A stretch of DNA of 5,782 nt from Clostridia bacterium BRH_c25. GTDB taxonomy: Bacteria > Bacillota_A > Clostridia > Lutisporales > Lutisporaceae. Positions within the stretch are counted from its first letter, which is position 1; the number at the start of each line of letters is the position of its first letter. The notes under the pieces are model-generated. The model ran no database searches. It had not been told where the DNA came from and saw only the letters and a list, made by a program, of their open reading frames with translations. Positions 1 to 5,725 of this stretch are shown piece by piece. The translations under genes and the position numbers were made by a program. Location: NCBI GenBank assembly GCA_001515955.1, contig LOES01000047.1, positions 1 through 5,782 on the forward strand, in the 5' to 3' direction.

Positions 1-614
1 AGATTATGGCTTGTCTTGATGAGGTTTCAGCGGAGGCTGAAAAAATCGGTGCAGTAAACACAATAGCACTGGCTAATGGAGTACTCAAAGGGTATAACAC
101 CGATTATAACGGCTTTGGGATGTCTCTTGCAAGAAGCAGGGTAGAGGTAAAGGGTAAAAGTGCAGTCATATTGGGCACCGGTGGAGCTTCAAAAGCAGTT
201 GTGCACTATCTCACGGATAATGGAGCAAAAAGCATCACATATGTGAGCAGAAGCCCTAGTGATGGAGCTAAAGGTTATGATGAAATTGCAAGCCTTAAGG
301 GGGATATGATAATAAACTGTACCCCCTGCGGAATGTATCCGAAGGTGGATGTGTCTCCGGTTCCATATGGAGCACTCGAGGGCTTTGACACTGCAGTGGA
401 TCTGATATATAATCCGGAGGAAACAGAATTTTTGAAGCAGGCTAAAGAGCAGGGACTGAAAACAGTAAACGGACTTTACATGCTTGTGGGTCAGGCTGTT
501 GCAGCTCAGGAAATCTGGAACGGAATCAGTCTTTCGGAATCACAGGTGGATGATATTTACCAATGCATAAAGAAGCTGCTTTATAAAGCAGCTACGGGTG
601 ATAACAATGGATAA
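1..614 (+). CDS. aroE: Shikimate dehydrogenase, 5'-truncated by the window edge
   Basis: AroE reduces 3-dehydroshikimate to shikimate with NADPH in the cytoplasm (chorismate pathway). The frame is open from the window edge (first full codon ATT at 3), so the ATG at 6 is probably internal. About 203 residues are visible where the family has about 280, so roughly 80 N-terminal residues, including the SxS and Lys substrate-binding motifs, lie outside. Seen, numbering from base 3: GAVNT near 16-20, GYNTD near 30-34 with the conserved Asp of the active site, the glycine-rich nucleotide loop GTGGASKAV near 58-66, NCTPCGMYP near 105-113 (family form NxTPxGM), and the C-terminal NGLYMLVGQA near 156-165. 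The substrate and cofactor halves are both recognisable, so this looks functional. It overlaps aroK by 8 bases if aroK starts at 607, implying translational coupling in an aroE-aroK-aroQ operon. Identification is secure; cofactor preference was not determined. Confidence 0.95.
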   Translation, partial: IMACLDEVSAEAEKIGAVNTIALANGVLKGYNTDYNGFGMSLARSRVEVKGKSAVILGTGGASKAVVHYLTDNGAKSITYVSRSPSDGAKGYDEIASLKGDMIINCTPCGMYPKVDVSPVPYGALEGFDTAVDLIYNPEETEFLKQAKEQGLKTVNGLYMLVGQAVAAQEIWNGISLSESQVDDIYQCIKKLLYKAATGDNNG

Positions 615-1134
615 CAGCAGTAAGAATATAGTACTGATAGGAATGCCGGGCTGCGGCAAGACAACAATAGGAAGGCTGCTTGCAGAAAAGCTTGGGAGGA
701 AATTCATAGATATCGACAGTTTAATTGAAATGAAAGCGGGATGCACCATTAGTGAACTGTTCAGACAGGGTGAAGAACACTTCCGTAATATGGAGACCGA
801 AGCTGTGTTTGCACTGGAGAGGGAAGCAGCTTCGGTAATTGCAGCGGGAGGCGGTATAGTCAAGAGAGCTGCAAATCTGGAAAGCTTGAAGAAAAACGGA
901 ATAATAGTGTTTATTGACAGGTCTGTAAAGGATATAACCGGCGATATTGATGCAAGCACAAGACCGCTGCTGGTAAAGGGTACAGACCGGCTGGTGCAGC
1001 TGTATGCCGAAAGATATGATTTGTACAGGAAGTATAGTGATTTTGCAATTAAAAATGAAGGAAAAATCATGGAAGCAGTAGAAAATATAAGTAACATACT
1101 GATTCAAGGGCAGTTAGGGGGAGATTCAAATTAA
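607..1134 (+). CDS. aroK: Shikimate kinase
   Basis: AroK phosphorylates shikimate with ATP to give shikimate 3-phosphate, the step after AroE. From the ATG at 607 it is 175 residues, normal for the family. Seen: Walker A GMPGCGKT at 12-19, the shikimate-binding DID at 35-37, GEEHFRNME at 55-63 with the conserved Arg60, the GGG motif at 81-83, and the lid Arg in STRPLL at about 119. I chose ATG 607 because GGGTGAT (596-602) precedes it at a short spacing. A GTG at 598 in the same frame would add three residues (MIT) but has a poor ribosome binding site. The start overlaps the end of aroE, so the two are probably translationally coupled. The name aroK rather than aroL is by convention for single-copy kinases. 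Confidence 0.95.
   Translation: MDNSSKNIVLIGMPGCGKTTIGRLLAEKLGRKFIDIDSLIEMKAGCTISELFRQGEEHFRNMETEAVFALEREAASVIAAGGGIVKRAANLESLKKNGIIVFIDRSVKDITGDIDASTRPLLVKGTDRLVQLYAERYDLYRKYSDFAIKNEGKIMEAVENISNILIQGQLGGDSN
1117..1123 (+). promoter_or_regulatory. Ribosome binding site that points to an ATT start for aroQ
   Basis: GGGGGAG lies inside the end of aroK. It is 6 bases from the ATT at 1130 and 15 bases from the ATG at 1139. The first distance is optimal and the second is too long, so the site favours ATT as the aroQ start. Confidence 0.6.
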
Positions 1135-1564
1135 AGTAATGGTTATAAACGGGCCTAATCTGAACATGCTGGGTGTAAGGGAGAAGAAAATATACGGACA
1201 CAAGAGCTATGAGGATATATGCAGCTTTATAGGTAATGAAGCTGAGAAGCTTGGCATCAGCATAGAGATAGTTCAGGACAACATAGAGGGTGGGATAGTA
1301 AACCATATCCACAGAGCTTATAGGGAGAGCTTTGATGGTATTGTCATTAATCCTGCGGCTTATACCCACTACAGCATAGCAATTTATGATGCATTGAAGG
1401 CTGTGGATTTGCCTGCTGTTGAGATACATCTCAGCAATATCAATTCCAGGGAGGAATACAGGAAAGTATCTGTAACGGCGCCGGCCTGCATAGGTGCAAT
1501 CTGTGGCTTCGGTCATTACGGCTATAAATTGGCACTTGAGGCACTCGCATATTTGATTCCTTGA
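1130..1564 (+). CDS. aroQ: 3-dehydroquinate dehydratase, type II
   Basis: Type II dehydroquinase removes water from 3-dehydroquinate to form 3-dehydroshikimate, the AroE substrate. The enzyme family is a dodecamer of small flavodoxin-like subunits. Read from ATT 1130 it is 144 residues, the usual length, and begins MKVMVINGPNLNML, matching the normal N-terminus. From the conventional ATG at 1139 (141 residues) it would lose the first residues of strand 1. Seen, numbering from ATT: NGPNLN at 7-12, catalytic-loop Arg17 and Tyr22 in VREKKIYG, Asn74 in INPAAYTH, EIHLSN with His100, Arg107 and Arg111 in SREEYR, and the C-terminal GFGHYGY. All expected active-site residues are present. The ATT overlaps the aroK stop codon (TAA 1132-1134), giving very tight packing. 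The stop codon lies in the stem of the terminator that ends the operon. Confidence 0.93.
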   Translation: MKVMVINGPNLNMLGVREKKIYGHKSYEDICSFIGNEAEKLGISIEIVQDNIEGGIVNHIHRAYRESFDGIVINPAAYTHYSIAIYDALKAVDLPAVEIHLSNINSREEYRKVSVTAPACIGAICGFGHYGYKLALEALAYLIP

Positions 1565-1601
1565 AGGGTTTATCAATATCCTTCACAGGAATTTCTTTTT
1601 T
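1556..1601 (+). terminator. Intrinsic terminator of the aro operon, overlapping the aroQ stop
   Basis: The left arm 1556-1567 (ATTCCTTGAAGG) pairs with 1580-1592 (CCTTCA, a bulged C at 1586, then AGGAAT), making a 12-bp stem with a 12-base loop. The run TTTCTTTTTT at 1592-1601 follows directly. The aroQ stop TGA (1562-1564) is in the left arm, so a ribosome finishing aroQ would cover part of the hairpin. Confidence 0.85.
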
Positions 1602-1673
1602 CTAAGGCTTTATATCTGAATTTTTTCTGCAAGCCTGTCAAGAATATAAAAGGGAATGCATAAGGTTGTTAAG

Positions 1674-1702
1674 ATGGTGCATTACACAGTAATTCACACC
1701 AT
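1674..1702. other. Stem-loop in the aroQ-nadD spacer, function unknown
   Basis: ATGGTG (1674-1679) pairs with CACCAT (1697-1702), and inside it ATTAC (1681-1685) pairs with GTAAT (1689-1693) around an ACA loop. The two stems are separated by a small asymmetric internal loop (C opposite TCA). No T-run follows, so it is not a standard terminator. AAGGAG (1703-1708) lies directly downstream. It could be an operator, a leader structure or a remnant of a mobile repeat; it does not resemble the hairpin repeats elsewhere in the window. The rest of 1602-1735 shows nothing convincing. Confidence 0.4.
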
Positions 1703-1735
1703 AAGGAGATATTTGTTAGAAATTGCTGGAAGAAC

Positions 1736-1764
1736 TTTAAAAACCCTGCATATTATTGTATAAT
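1736..1764 (+). promoter_or_regulatory. Probable sigma-A type promoter for nadD operon
   Basis: A perfect -10 box TATAAT is at 1759-1764. With a 17-bp spacer the -35 is TTTAAA at 1736-1741, 4 of 6 matches to TTGACA. Transcription would start near 1771, about 28 bases before nadD. The position between the aro terminator and the next gene fits. The -35 is weak, so an activator or other help is possible. Confidence 0.6.
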
Positions 1765-1798
1765 AGACATAATTCATAAGAATTATAGAGGTATTTGT

Positions 1799-2428
1799 AT
1801 GAGCGAGCATAGGAATGGCAGTAAGTTAAGCAGGATTGGAGTTATGGGCGGCACCTTTGATCCGATCCATTATGGTCATCTTGTCGCGGCTGAGGAGGCA
1901 AGAGCAGAATTTGGTCTTGACAAGGTCATATTCATACCTGCAGGAAGGCCTCCCCATAAGCAACTGCATAGCATAACCGATCCGGAGCACAGATACCTTA
2001 TGACGGCCCTCGCGGTTTCATCCAATCCTGGCTTTGAAGTATCCCGTATAGAGGTGGAGAAGGACGAGCTTACATATACTTTTGATACGGTGAAGGACTT
2101 GTTGAGCATATACGGCGAAAACACCACAATATACTTTATTACAGGGGCCGATGCTGTACTGGAGCTATTGACGTGGTATAAAATTGATGAGCTATTGACA
2201 CTTTGTAAATTTATAGCTGTCACAAGACCCGGATTTGACAGGCGGGATTTGGAACAAAAGATAGGTGAGATTTCGTCTAAGTATGGTGGAGAAATAATAT
2301 GCATTGAAGTCCCCTTGCTTGACATATCGTCTACAGATATCAGAAAAAGGTTCAGGAAGGGGAAGTCTATAAAGTATCTGCTTCCTGAAGCGGTGGAGAA
2401 ATATATCGTGGAAAACGGATTATATTGA
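1799..2428 (+). CDS. nadD: Nicotinate-nucleotide adenylyltransferase
   Basis: NadD transfers AMP from ATP to nicotinate mononucleotide, making deamido-NAD, an essential step of NAD biosynthesis in the cytoplasm. It is 209 residues, close to the family's usual 190-215. Seen: the nucleotidyltransferase signature [11 protein letters not shown] at 17-27 with the HxGH pair (His24, His27), PPHK at 51-54, and the C-terminal ISSTDIR at 176-182, which binds the ATP phosphates. The first 11 residues before RIGVMGG are a short extra tail. ATG 1799 has AGAGGT (1787-1792) at a good distance, so I keep it. It is the first gene of the nadD-yqeK-LCP-rsfS cluster. The last codon (TAT, Tyr) and the TGA stop are formed by the first bases of a hairpin repeat, so the very C-terminus may have been set by that element. 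Confidence 0.95.
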   Translation: MSEHRNGSKLSRIGVMGGTFDPIHYGHLVAAEEARAEFGLDKVIFIPAGRPPHKQLHSITDPEHRYLMTALAVSSNPGFEVSRIEVEKDELTYTFDTVKDLLSIYGENTTIYFITGADAVLELLTWYKIDELLTLCKFIAVTRPGFDRRDLEQKIGEISSKYGGEIICIEVPLLDISSTDIRKRFRKGKSIKYLLPEAVEKYIVENGLY

Positions 2429-2536
2429 ACGCACGATAGTATTCTTCCTGGGTATAGTGCGAATTCAATAACAATCAAGGAGGCTTTTTGCGAAATTTGA
2501 ATGGAAACACAAAGGATATTTCGCAAAACGCTTATA
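2423..2536 (-). repeat. Structured two-hairpin repeat, diverged copy between nadD and yqeK
   Basis: This is the reverse-complement relative of the repeat unit at 5611-5725. H1: TATTGAACGCAC (2423-2434) pairs with GTGCG-AA-TTCAATA (2457-2470), leaving a two-base AA bulge. H2: TTTTGCGAAAT (2486-2496) pairs exactly with ATTTCGCAAAA (2518-2528), with two more G-C pairs outside one mismatch. The 18 bases at 2457-2474 match 5674-5691 exactly in inverse orientation, the 12 bases at 2423-2434 match 5714-5725, and the spacing between those arms is 22 bases in both copies. Loops are diverged while stems are kept. Total length, about 114 bases, equals one unit of the array at the window end. No T-run follows either hairpin, so read-through from nadD to yqeK is expected. 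Strand is given relative to the array at the window end. Confidence 0.8.
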
Positions 2537-2537
2537 T

Positions 2538-2543
2538 AAGGAG
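2538..2543 (+). promoter_or_regulatory. Ribosome binding site fixing the yqeK start at TTG 2552
   Basis: AAGGAG lies 8 bases before TTG 2552. The in-frame GTG at 2543 overlaps this site and cannot be the start it serves. It sits just past the end of the hairpin repeat. Confidence 0.7.
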
Positions 2544-2551
2544 TGAACCTT

Positions 2552-3127
2552 TTGCTGGATTTGAACTCAATAATGGAGTATCTGAAAAGCAGCATTTCTT
2601 TGAAGAGATATAATCACTCTGTCAATGTGAGTGCCACTGCCGTAAAGCTCGCAGAGTTTTATGGCTGTGATTCTGAGAAGGCCGGAATTACAGGCATGGT
2701 GCATGATTGTGCAAGGGAACTTGACTGGCCGCTTCTGATGGATTGCCTTGCCAAAGAGGATATTTTTGTGGATGACTTGACACTGGGTATTAAGGAATTG
2801 CTTCATGGTCCTGCTGCAGTACATATATGCAGAAGAGTTTTTGGAATTGAGGATGAAGAAATATTAAGTGCTGTAAGGTACCATACAACAGGAAGGGAGA
2901 ACATGTCTCTCCTTGAAAAGATCATATACCTGTCGGATTTTATTGAGCCTTCCAGAAGCTATGAAGGTGTGGAGGAAATGCGGGGACTAGCTTTCAAGAA
3001 CCTGGACAGAGCTCTTTTGCTGGCCTTTAATTTATCAATCGAATACATAATATCTAAAAATGGTCTTTTACATGTTAATACAATATTATCAAGAAATTGT
3101 ATACTAAAAGAACTGCAGGAAATATAA
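2552..3127 (+). CDS. yqeK: YqeK-family HD-domain hydrolase (Ap4A hydrolase, symmetrical)
   Basis: YqeK proteins are metal-dependent HD-superfamily phosphohydrolases; characterised members split diadenosine tetraphosphate symmetrically into two ADP. From TTG 2552 the protein is 191 residues, normal for the family. Seen: RYNHSVNV with His22, the HD pair His51-Asp52 in MVHDCAREL, His85 in LLHGPAA, His111 in RYHTTGR, and Asp129 in YLSDFIEPSR. These are the expected metal ligands in the expected order, so the active site looks intact. No membrane segment or signal peptide is visible. It follows nadD after 123 bases filled almost entirely by a hairpin repeat, and precedes the LCP gene by 80 bases. 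The gene order nadD-yqeK is common in Firmicutes. The TTG start was chosen on the ribosome binding site at 2538. Confidence 0.92.
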   Translation: MLDLNSIMEYLKSSISLKRYNHSVNVSATAVKLAEFYGCDSEKAGITGMVHDCARELDWPLLMDCLAKEDIFVDDLTLGIKELLHGPAAVHICRRVFGIEDEEILSAVRYHTTGRENMSLLEKIIYLSDFIEPSRSYEGVEEMRGLAFKNLDRALLLAFNLSIEYIISKNGLLHVNTILSRNCILKELQEI

Positions 3128-3207
3128 ACAACACAAAAAACACATACGTGGGTCAAAGTAATTTTAATAATAGGAAATAATTAGATGAGAAATGGGGTTT
3201 TTATATT

Positions 3208-4464
3208 TTGAAAAGATATATTGCTATTTTTATTGCTTCGTTTTTGATTTTCTTTATTATACTCGGTGGAGTGTATTATTTATATAAGTCCAATATGACT
3301 GATGATCATTTTGTAAAGACTATAGAAGAAAACCCCGATCTTAAGCCGGAGGATCCCAAGGAAGAAGTGATTATAAATACCTTGTTCATGGGGATTGATG
3401 AAGCAAGGTCAGATACTATGATTGTAGCGAGTTATAATAAGGAGAATCAAAAGATCACCTTGCTCTCCATACCCAGAGATACAAGGGTGGAGATACCGGG
3501 CTATGGTTTTGACAAGATAAACGCGGCAGCAGCAAAAAAAGAGGGTACGGCCCTTGCAATGGAAACAGTGGGCAATATGCTGGGTATTCCCATACATCAC
3601 TACGTTAAGGTAACCTTCAAGGGAGCGGAGAGGATAGTGGATATTCTGGGAGGAGTCAGTGTAAATGTCCCTATGAATATGGACTATGAAGATCCTGCTC
3701 AGAATCTATCCATTCATCTTAAGAAAGGAACTCAGGTGCTTAATGGTGCCAATGCTGTGAAATTCGCCAGATTCAGGTCGGGATATCCGGATCAGGATCT
3801 TGGAAGGATAAAAGCACAGCAAGAGCTTATCAAGTCATTCATTGGCAAGCTCACCAGCCCCAAGGTGATACCAAAAGCACTCAACATCGCTAATGCAATA
3901 TCCAAATGTGTTAAGACTAATCTTGAAAATAGTGATATCGTACATTATGCTGTTAATATAAAAGATATTAAGATGGAAAACATTAAGTTCCATACCCTGC
4001 CGGGAGATGTCGGATCCAAGAATAAAATCTCATACTTCCTACTTGATGAAGAGAAACTCAAGGAGATGATGGAACAAATCAAGGTTGACCTTGGAGTGGC
4101 TGTTCAGGCAGATGAGACGGATTCCTCCCAGACAGGTGACGCAGAGACATCTGCTGCCGGCGAAAGGATAATTATAAGAGATGACATAAAGGTTCAGGTA
4201 CTTAATGGTGCAAAAAAAAGCGGTCTTGCCGCCGGGGTTAGAAAAGAGTTGGAGGATAAAGGTTATTCAAATGTTAAAATTGGTGATACTAAGGATATAA
4301 CATACGAATATTCGAGAGTAATAGACAGAAGCGGAAACAATGATAGACTTCAGGTGGTATCTCAGGATCTGAACATCAATATTGTTGAAAGTGATATTGA
4401 CATTGCCTGTGGTTATGATATAACAGTAATTATAGGAAAAGACAGGGTAAATGGAGGGATGTAA
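3208..4464 (+). CDS. LytR-CpsA-Psr (LCP) family cell-wall protein with LytR_C domain
   Basis: LCP enzymes transfer anionic glycopolymers such as teichoic acid or capsule from lipid carriers to peptidoglycan on the outer face of the membrane. The 418 residues show a short cytoplasmic start, one membrane segment at about 5-26, then an extracellular region. The LCP domain covers about 57-212: FMGIDEARSDT at 60-70 with Asp69, SIPRDTRV at 87-94 with Arg90, Asp91 and Arg93, and FARFRSGYPDQDLGR at 186-200 with Arg188, Arg190, Asp197 and Arg200, typical of phosphate and lipid-headgroup binding. A linker rich in Asp, Glu, Ser and Thr at about 300-320 leads to a LytR_C domain at about 328-412 (VQVLNGAKKSGLA onwards). 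The start is TTG 3208, preceded by a weak GGGG (3194-3197). It abuts rsfS with no gap. The polymer it attaches cannot be told from sequence. Older annotations call such genes transcriptional regulators (LytR), which the domain does not support. Confidence 0.92.
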   Translation: MKRYIAIFIASFLIFFIILGGVYYLYKSNMTDDHFVKTIEENPDLKPEDPKEEVIINTLFMGIDEARSDTMIVASYNKENQKITLLSIPRDTRVEIPGYGFDKINAAAAKKEGTALAMETVGNMLGIPIHHYVKVTFKGAERIVDILGGVSVNVPMNMDYEDPAQNLSIHLKKGTQVLNGANAVKFARFRSGYPDQDLGRIKAQQELIKSFIGKLTSPKVIPKALNIANAISKCVKTNLENSDIVHYAVNIKDIKMENIKFHTLPGDVGSKNKISYFLLDEEKLKEMMEQIKVDLGVAVQADETDSSQTGDAETSAAGERIIIRDDIKVQVLNGAKKSGLAAGVRKELEDKGYSNVKIGDTKDITYEYSRVIDRSGNNDRLQVVSQDLNINIVESDIDIACGYDITVIIGKDRVNGGM

Positions 4465-4818
4465 TTGTTCTCAATATCAACAGAGATGGCAAATAAGGCT
4501 GTCGAGCTCTTAAAGAACAAGAAAGCCAAGGATATTAAGCTATTGGATATCCATGAGCTTTCAACAATATCAGACTACTTTATAATTGCAACGGGTAATT
4601 CTACAACGCAGGTGCAGGCAATGAGTGATGAACTTGAAGATAAAATGGATTTGGCAGGTTACGAGATGCATCACAAGGAAGGCTTCAGGAACGGCAGATG
4701 GGTACTGATTGATTTTGGTAATATTATTGTCCACTTGTTCCATGATGAGGAAAGGAAGTTCTATAACCTGGAGAGACTATGGGTGGACGCAAAATCAATT
4801 CTTGTAGAGAATGAATAA
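4465..4818 (+). CDS. rsfS: Ribosome silencing factor RsfS (Iojap/YbeB family)
   Basis: RsfS binds ribosomal protein uL14 on the large subunit and blocks joining with the small subunit, lowering translation when nutrients are scarce. The 117 residues match the family's usual 105-130. Seen: the core DIHELSTISDYFIIATG at 28-44, then GFRNGRWVLIDFGNIIVHLF at 73-92, and the hallmark RKFYNLERLWVDA at 97-109. The start is TTG 4465, directly after the LCP stop codon, with GGAGGG (4453-4458) 6 bases upstream inside the end of the LCP gene, so translation is probably coupled. Placement downstream of nadD and yqeK is typical of Firmicutes and supports the call. No hairpin terminator follows, so transcription may continue into the next gene 31 bases downstream. 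Confidence 0.95.
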   Translation: MFSISTEMANKAVELLKNKKAKDIKLLDIHELSTISDYFIIATGNSTTQVQAMSDELEDKMDLAGYEMHHKEGFRNGRWVLIDFGNIIVHLFHDEERKFYNLERLWVDAKSILVENE

Positions 4819-4849
4819 ATATAAATAAATATTGTTTAGGGGTGTTAAT

Positions 4850-5503
4850 ATGAGTGACAGTTTGCATCCGATACTGAAAAGCATGATGCCGCTTGTCGAA
4901 GGATTGGCAAATACTTTTGGAAAAAATTGCGAGGTAATTCTGCATGATATAAGGTATCCACAGAGCTCCATAATTGCAATAGCTAATGGACATATAACCG
5001 GAAGAGCTGTCGGAAGTCCTATGAGCGAATACGGCCTGGCTACTCTCCGTAAGGGGCAGTTTGACAAGCCCATTGTGAACTACCGTAAAAAGACCAGGGA
5101 TGGCAAGCTTCTCAGGTCAACATCCTTGTTTATCAAGGATGAAAAGGGAAAGCTTATAGGTTTTCTATGTATCAATTATGATATTTCAGAGCTTACCATT
5201 GCAAAAAACATAATTAATGATCTTACAAGTATAATTGATGATGTGGATTTCAGTGAAGAAGGTGACGAAAGCTACGGAAGTACAGTCAATGAGATGCTTA
5301 GCAGCATAGTGAACAAAACTCTGGATTCTGTTGGAAAGCCTGTTGCTTTCATCTCCAAGGACGAAAAGGTCAATATAGTCCAGTTATTGGACGAAAAGGG
5401 AGTATTCCTTATAAAGGGCGCAATTGACTATGTTGCAAAGGTTCTATGTGTTTCCAGATATACGGTTTATAACTATCTGGATGAAATAAGAGTGAATGAT
5501 TAG
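4850..5503 (+). CDS. YheO/DauR-type transcriptional regulator (PAS_6 plus HTH_22)
   Basis: The 217 residues have the two-domain layout of the YheO/DauR family. An N-terminal YheO-like PAS domain covers about 7-117 (CEVILHD at 27-33, SLFIKDEKGKLIGFLCINYD at 92-111). A C-terminal helix-turn-helix covers about 150-213, with KGAIDYVAKVLCVSRYTVYNYL as the DNA-binding part. DauR of Pseudomonas represses D-arginine catabolism, but most family members have no known ligand, so the target here is unknown. No membrane segment is present and the protein should be cytoplasmic. The ATG at 4850 has AGGGG (4838-4842) 7 bases upstream; a TTG at 4832 in the same frame would place the ribosome binding site inside the gene. 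It is the last gene before a strong terminator and may be co-transcribed with rsfS, although it is not a usual member of the nadD-rsfS cluster. Confidence 0.88.
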   Translation: MSDSLHPILKSMMPLVEGLANTFGKNCEVILHDIRYPQSSIIAIANGHITGRAVGSPMSEYGLATLRKGQFDKPIVNYRKKTRDGKLLRSTSLFIKDEKGKLIGFLCINYDISELTIAKNIINDLTSIIDDVDFSEEGDESYGSTVNEMLSSIVNKTLDSVGKPVAFISKDEKVNIVQLLDEKGVFLIKGAIDYVAKVLCVSRYTVYNYLDEIRVND

Positions 5504-5515
5504 TGATTTAATGGG

Positions 5516-5553
5516 AAGGTGTATATACCCGGTATGGTATATGCACCTTTTTT
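5516..5553 (+). terminator. Strong intrinsic terminator after the YheO-like gene
   Basis: AAGGTGTATATACC (5516-5529) pairs with GGTATATGCACCTT (5536-5549) over 14 bp with one G-T pair and a 6-base loop. The T-run 5548-5553 follows. It lies 12 bases after the stop codon and ends the nadD-to-regulator transcription unit. Confidence 0.92.
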
Positions 5554-5578
5554 ATTCACTTTAAAATAAATGGTAATA

Positions 5579-5606
5579 TTTACGGATTTTCTGCATATCG
5601 TATTAT
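5579..5606 (+). promoter_or_regulatory. Weak candidate promoter pointing into the repeat array
   Basis: TTTACG (5579-5584, 4 of 6 to TTGACA), a 16-bp spacer and TATTAT (5601-5606, 5 of 6 to TATAAT). Transcription would begin at about 5613, almost exactly at the first base of the repeat. In AT-rich sequence such matches arise by chance, so this is a suggestion only. Confidence 0.25.
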
Positions 5607-5610
5607 GGTG

Positions 5611-5725
5611 TAAAGCATTATGCGAAACAACATTTGCGTTTTTCATATAGGTTTCGCAAAATGGTTTCCTAATTTGTTATTGAATTCGCACATTGCTCAA
5701 GAGCAATACTTATGTGCGTTCAATA
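5611..5725 (+). repeat. Structured two-hairpin repeat, complete unit (H2 then H1)
   Basis: The unit repeats with a period of 113 bases. H2: 5616-5628 pairs with 5651-5663 over 13 positions with one A-A mismatch (core TGCGAAAC with GTTTCGCA), around a 22-base loop. H1: 5678-5691 pairs with 5714-5725 (TATTGAA-TT-CGCAC with GTGCGTTCAATA), leaving a two-base TT bulge. Inside H1 a further hairpin, ATTGCT with AGCAAT (5692-5707), closes on a CAAG loop. H1 and H2 are both found, in inverse orientation and with diverged loops, at 2423-2536. There is no open reading frame of note and no T-run. It could be an extragenic palindromic element, a non-autonomous transposable element or a structured RNA; sequence alone does not decide. 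Confidence 0.8.

Noticed and set aside
540..1097. Long open frame on the minus strand opposite aroK
   Set aside because: It is a shadow of aroK: no ribosome binding site, low-complexity Ser/Leu/Ile content, and the + strand gene is certain.
2423..2536. The H1/H2 hairpins as a terminator after nadD
   Set aside because: Neither hairpin is followed by a T-run on the + strand, and yqeK has no other clear promoter.
1876..2595. 239-codon minus-strand frame opposite nadD
   Set aside because: It crosses nadD, the repeat and the yqeK start, with no recognisable domain; a chance frame opposite a real gene.
2488..2613. Small 41-codon reading frame from TTG 2488 with AAGGAGG upstream, overlapping the yqeK start
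   Set aside because: The ribosome binding site is only 4 bases away, the frame lies in the hairpin repeat and the other frame of yqeK, and the peptide resembles nothing known to me.
3128..3207. Promoter between yqeK and the LCP gene
   Set aside because: The stretch is AT-rich with several -10-like words but no -35 at a usable distance; the genes are probably co-transcribed.
4802..4830. Promoter for the YheO-like gene in the AT-rich sequence after rsfS
   Set aside because: TTGTAG at 4802 has only a 3 of 6 -10 match at the right spacing, and TATAAA at 4820 is just 12 bases away; not convincing.
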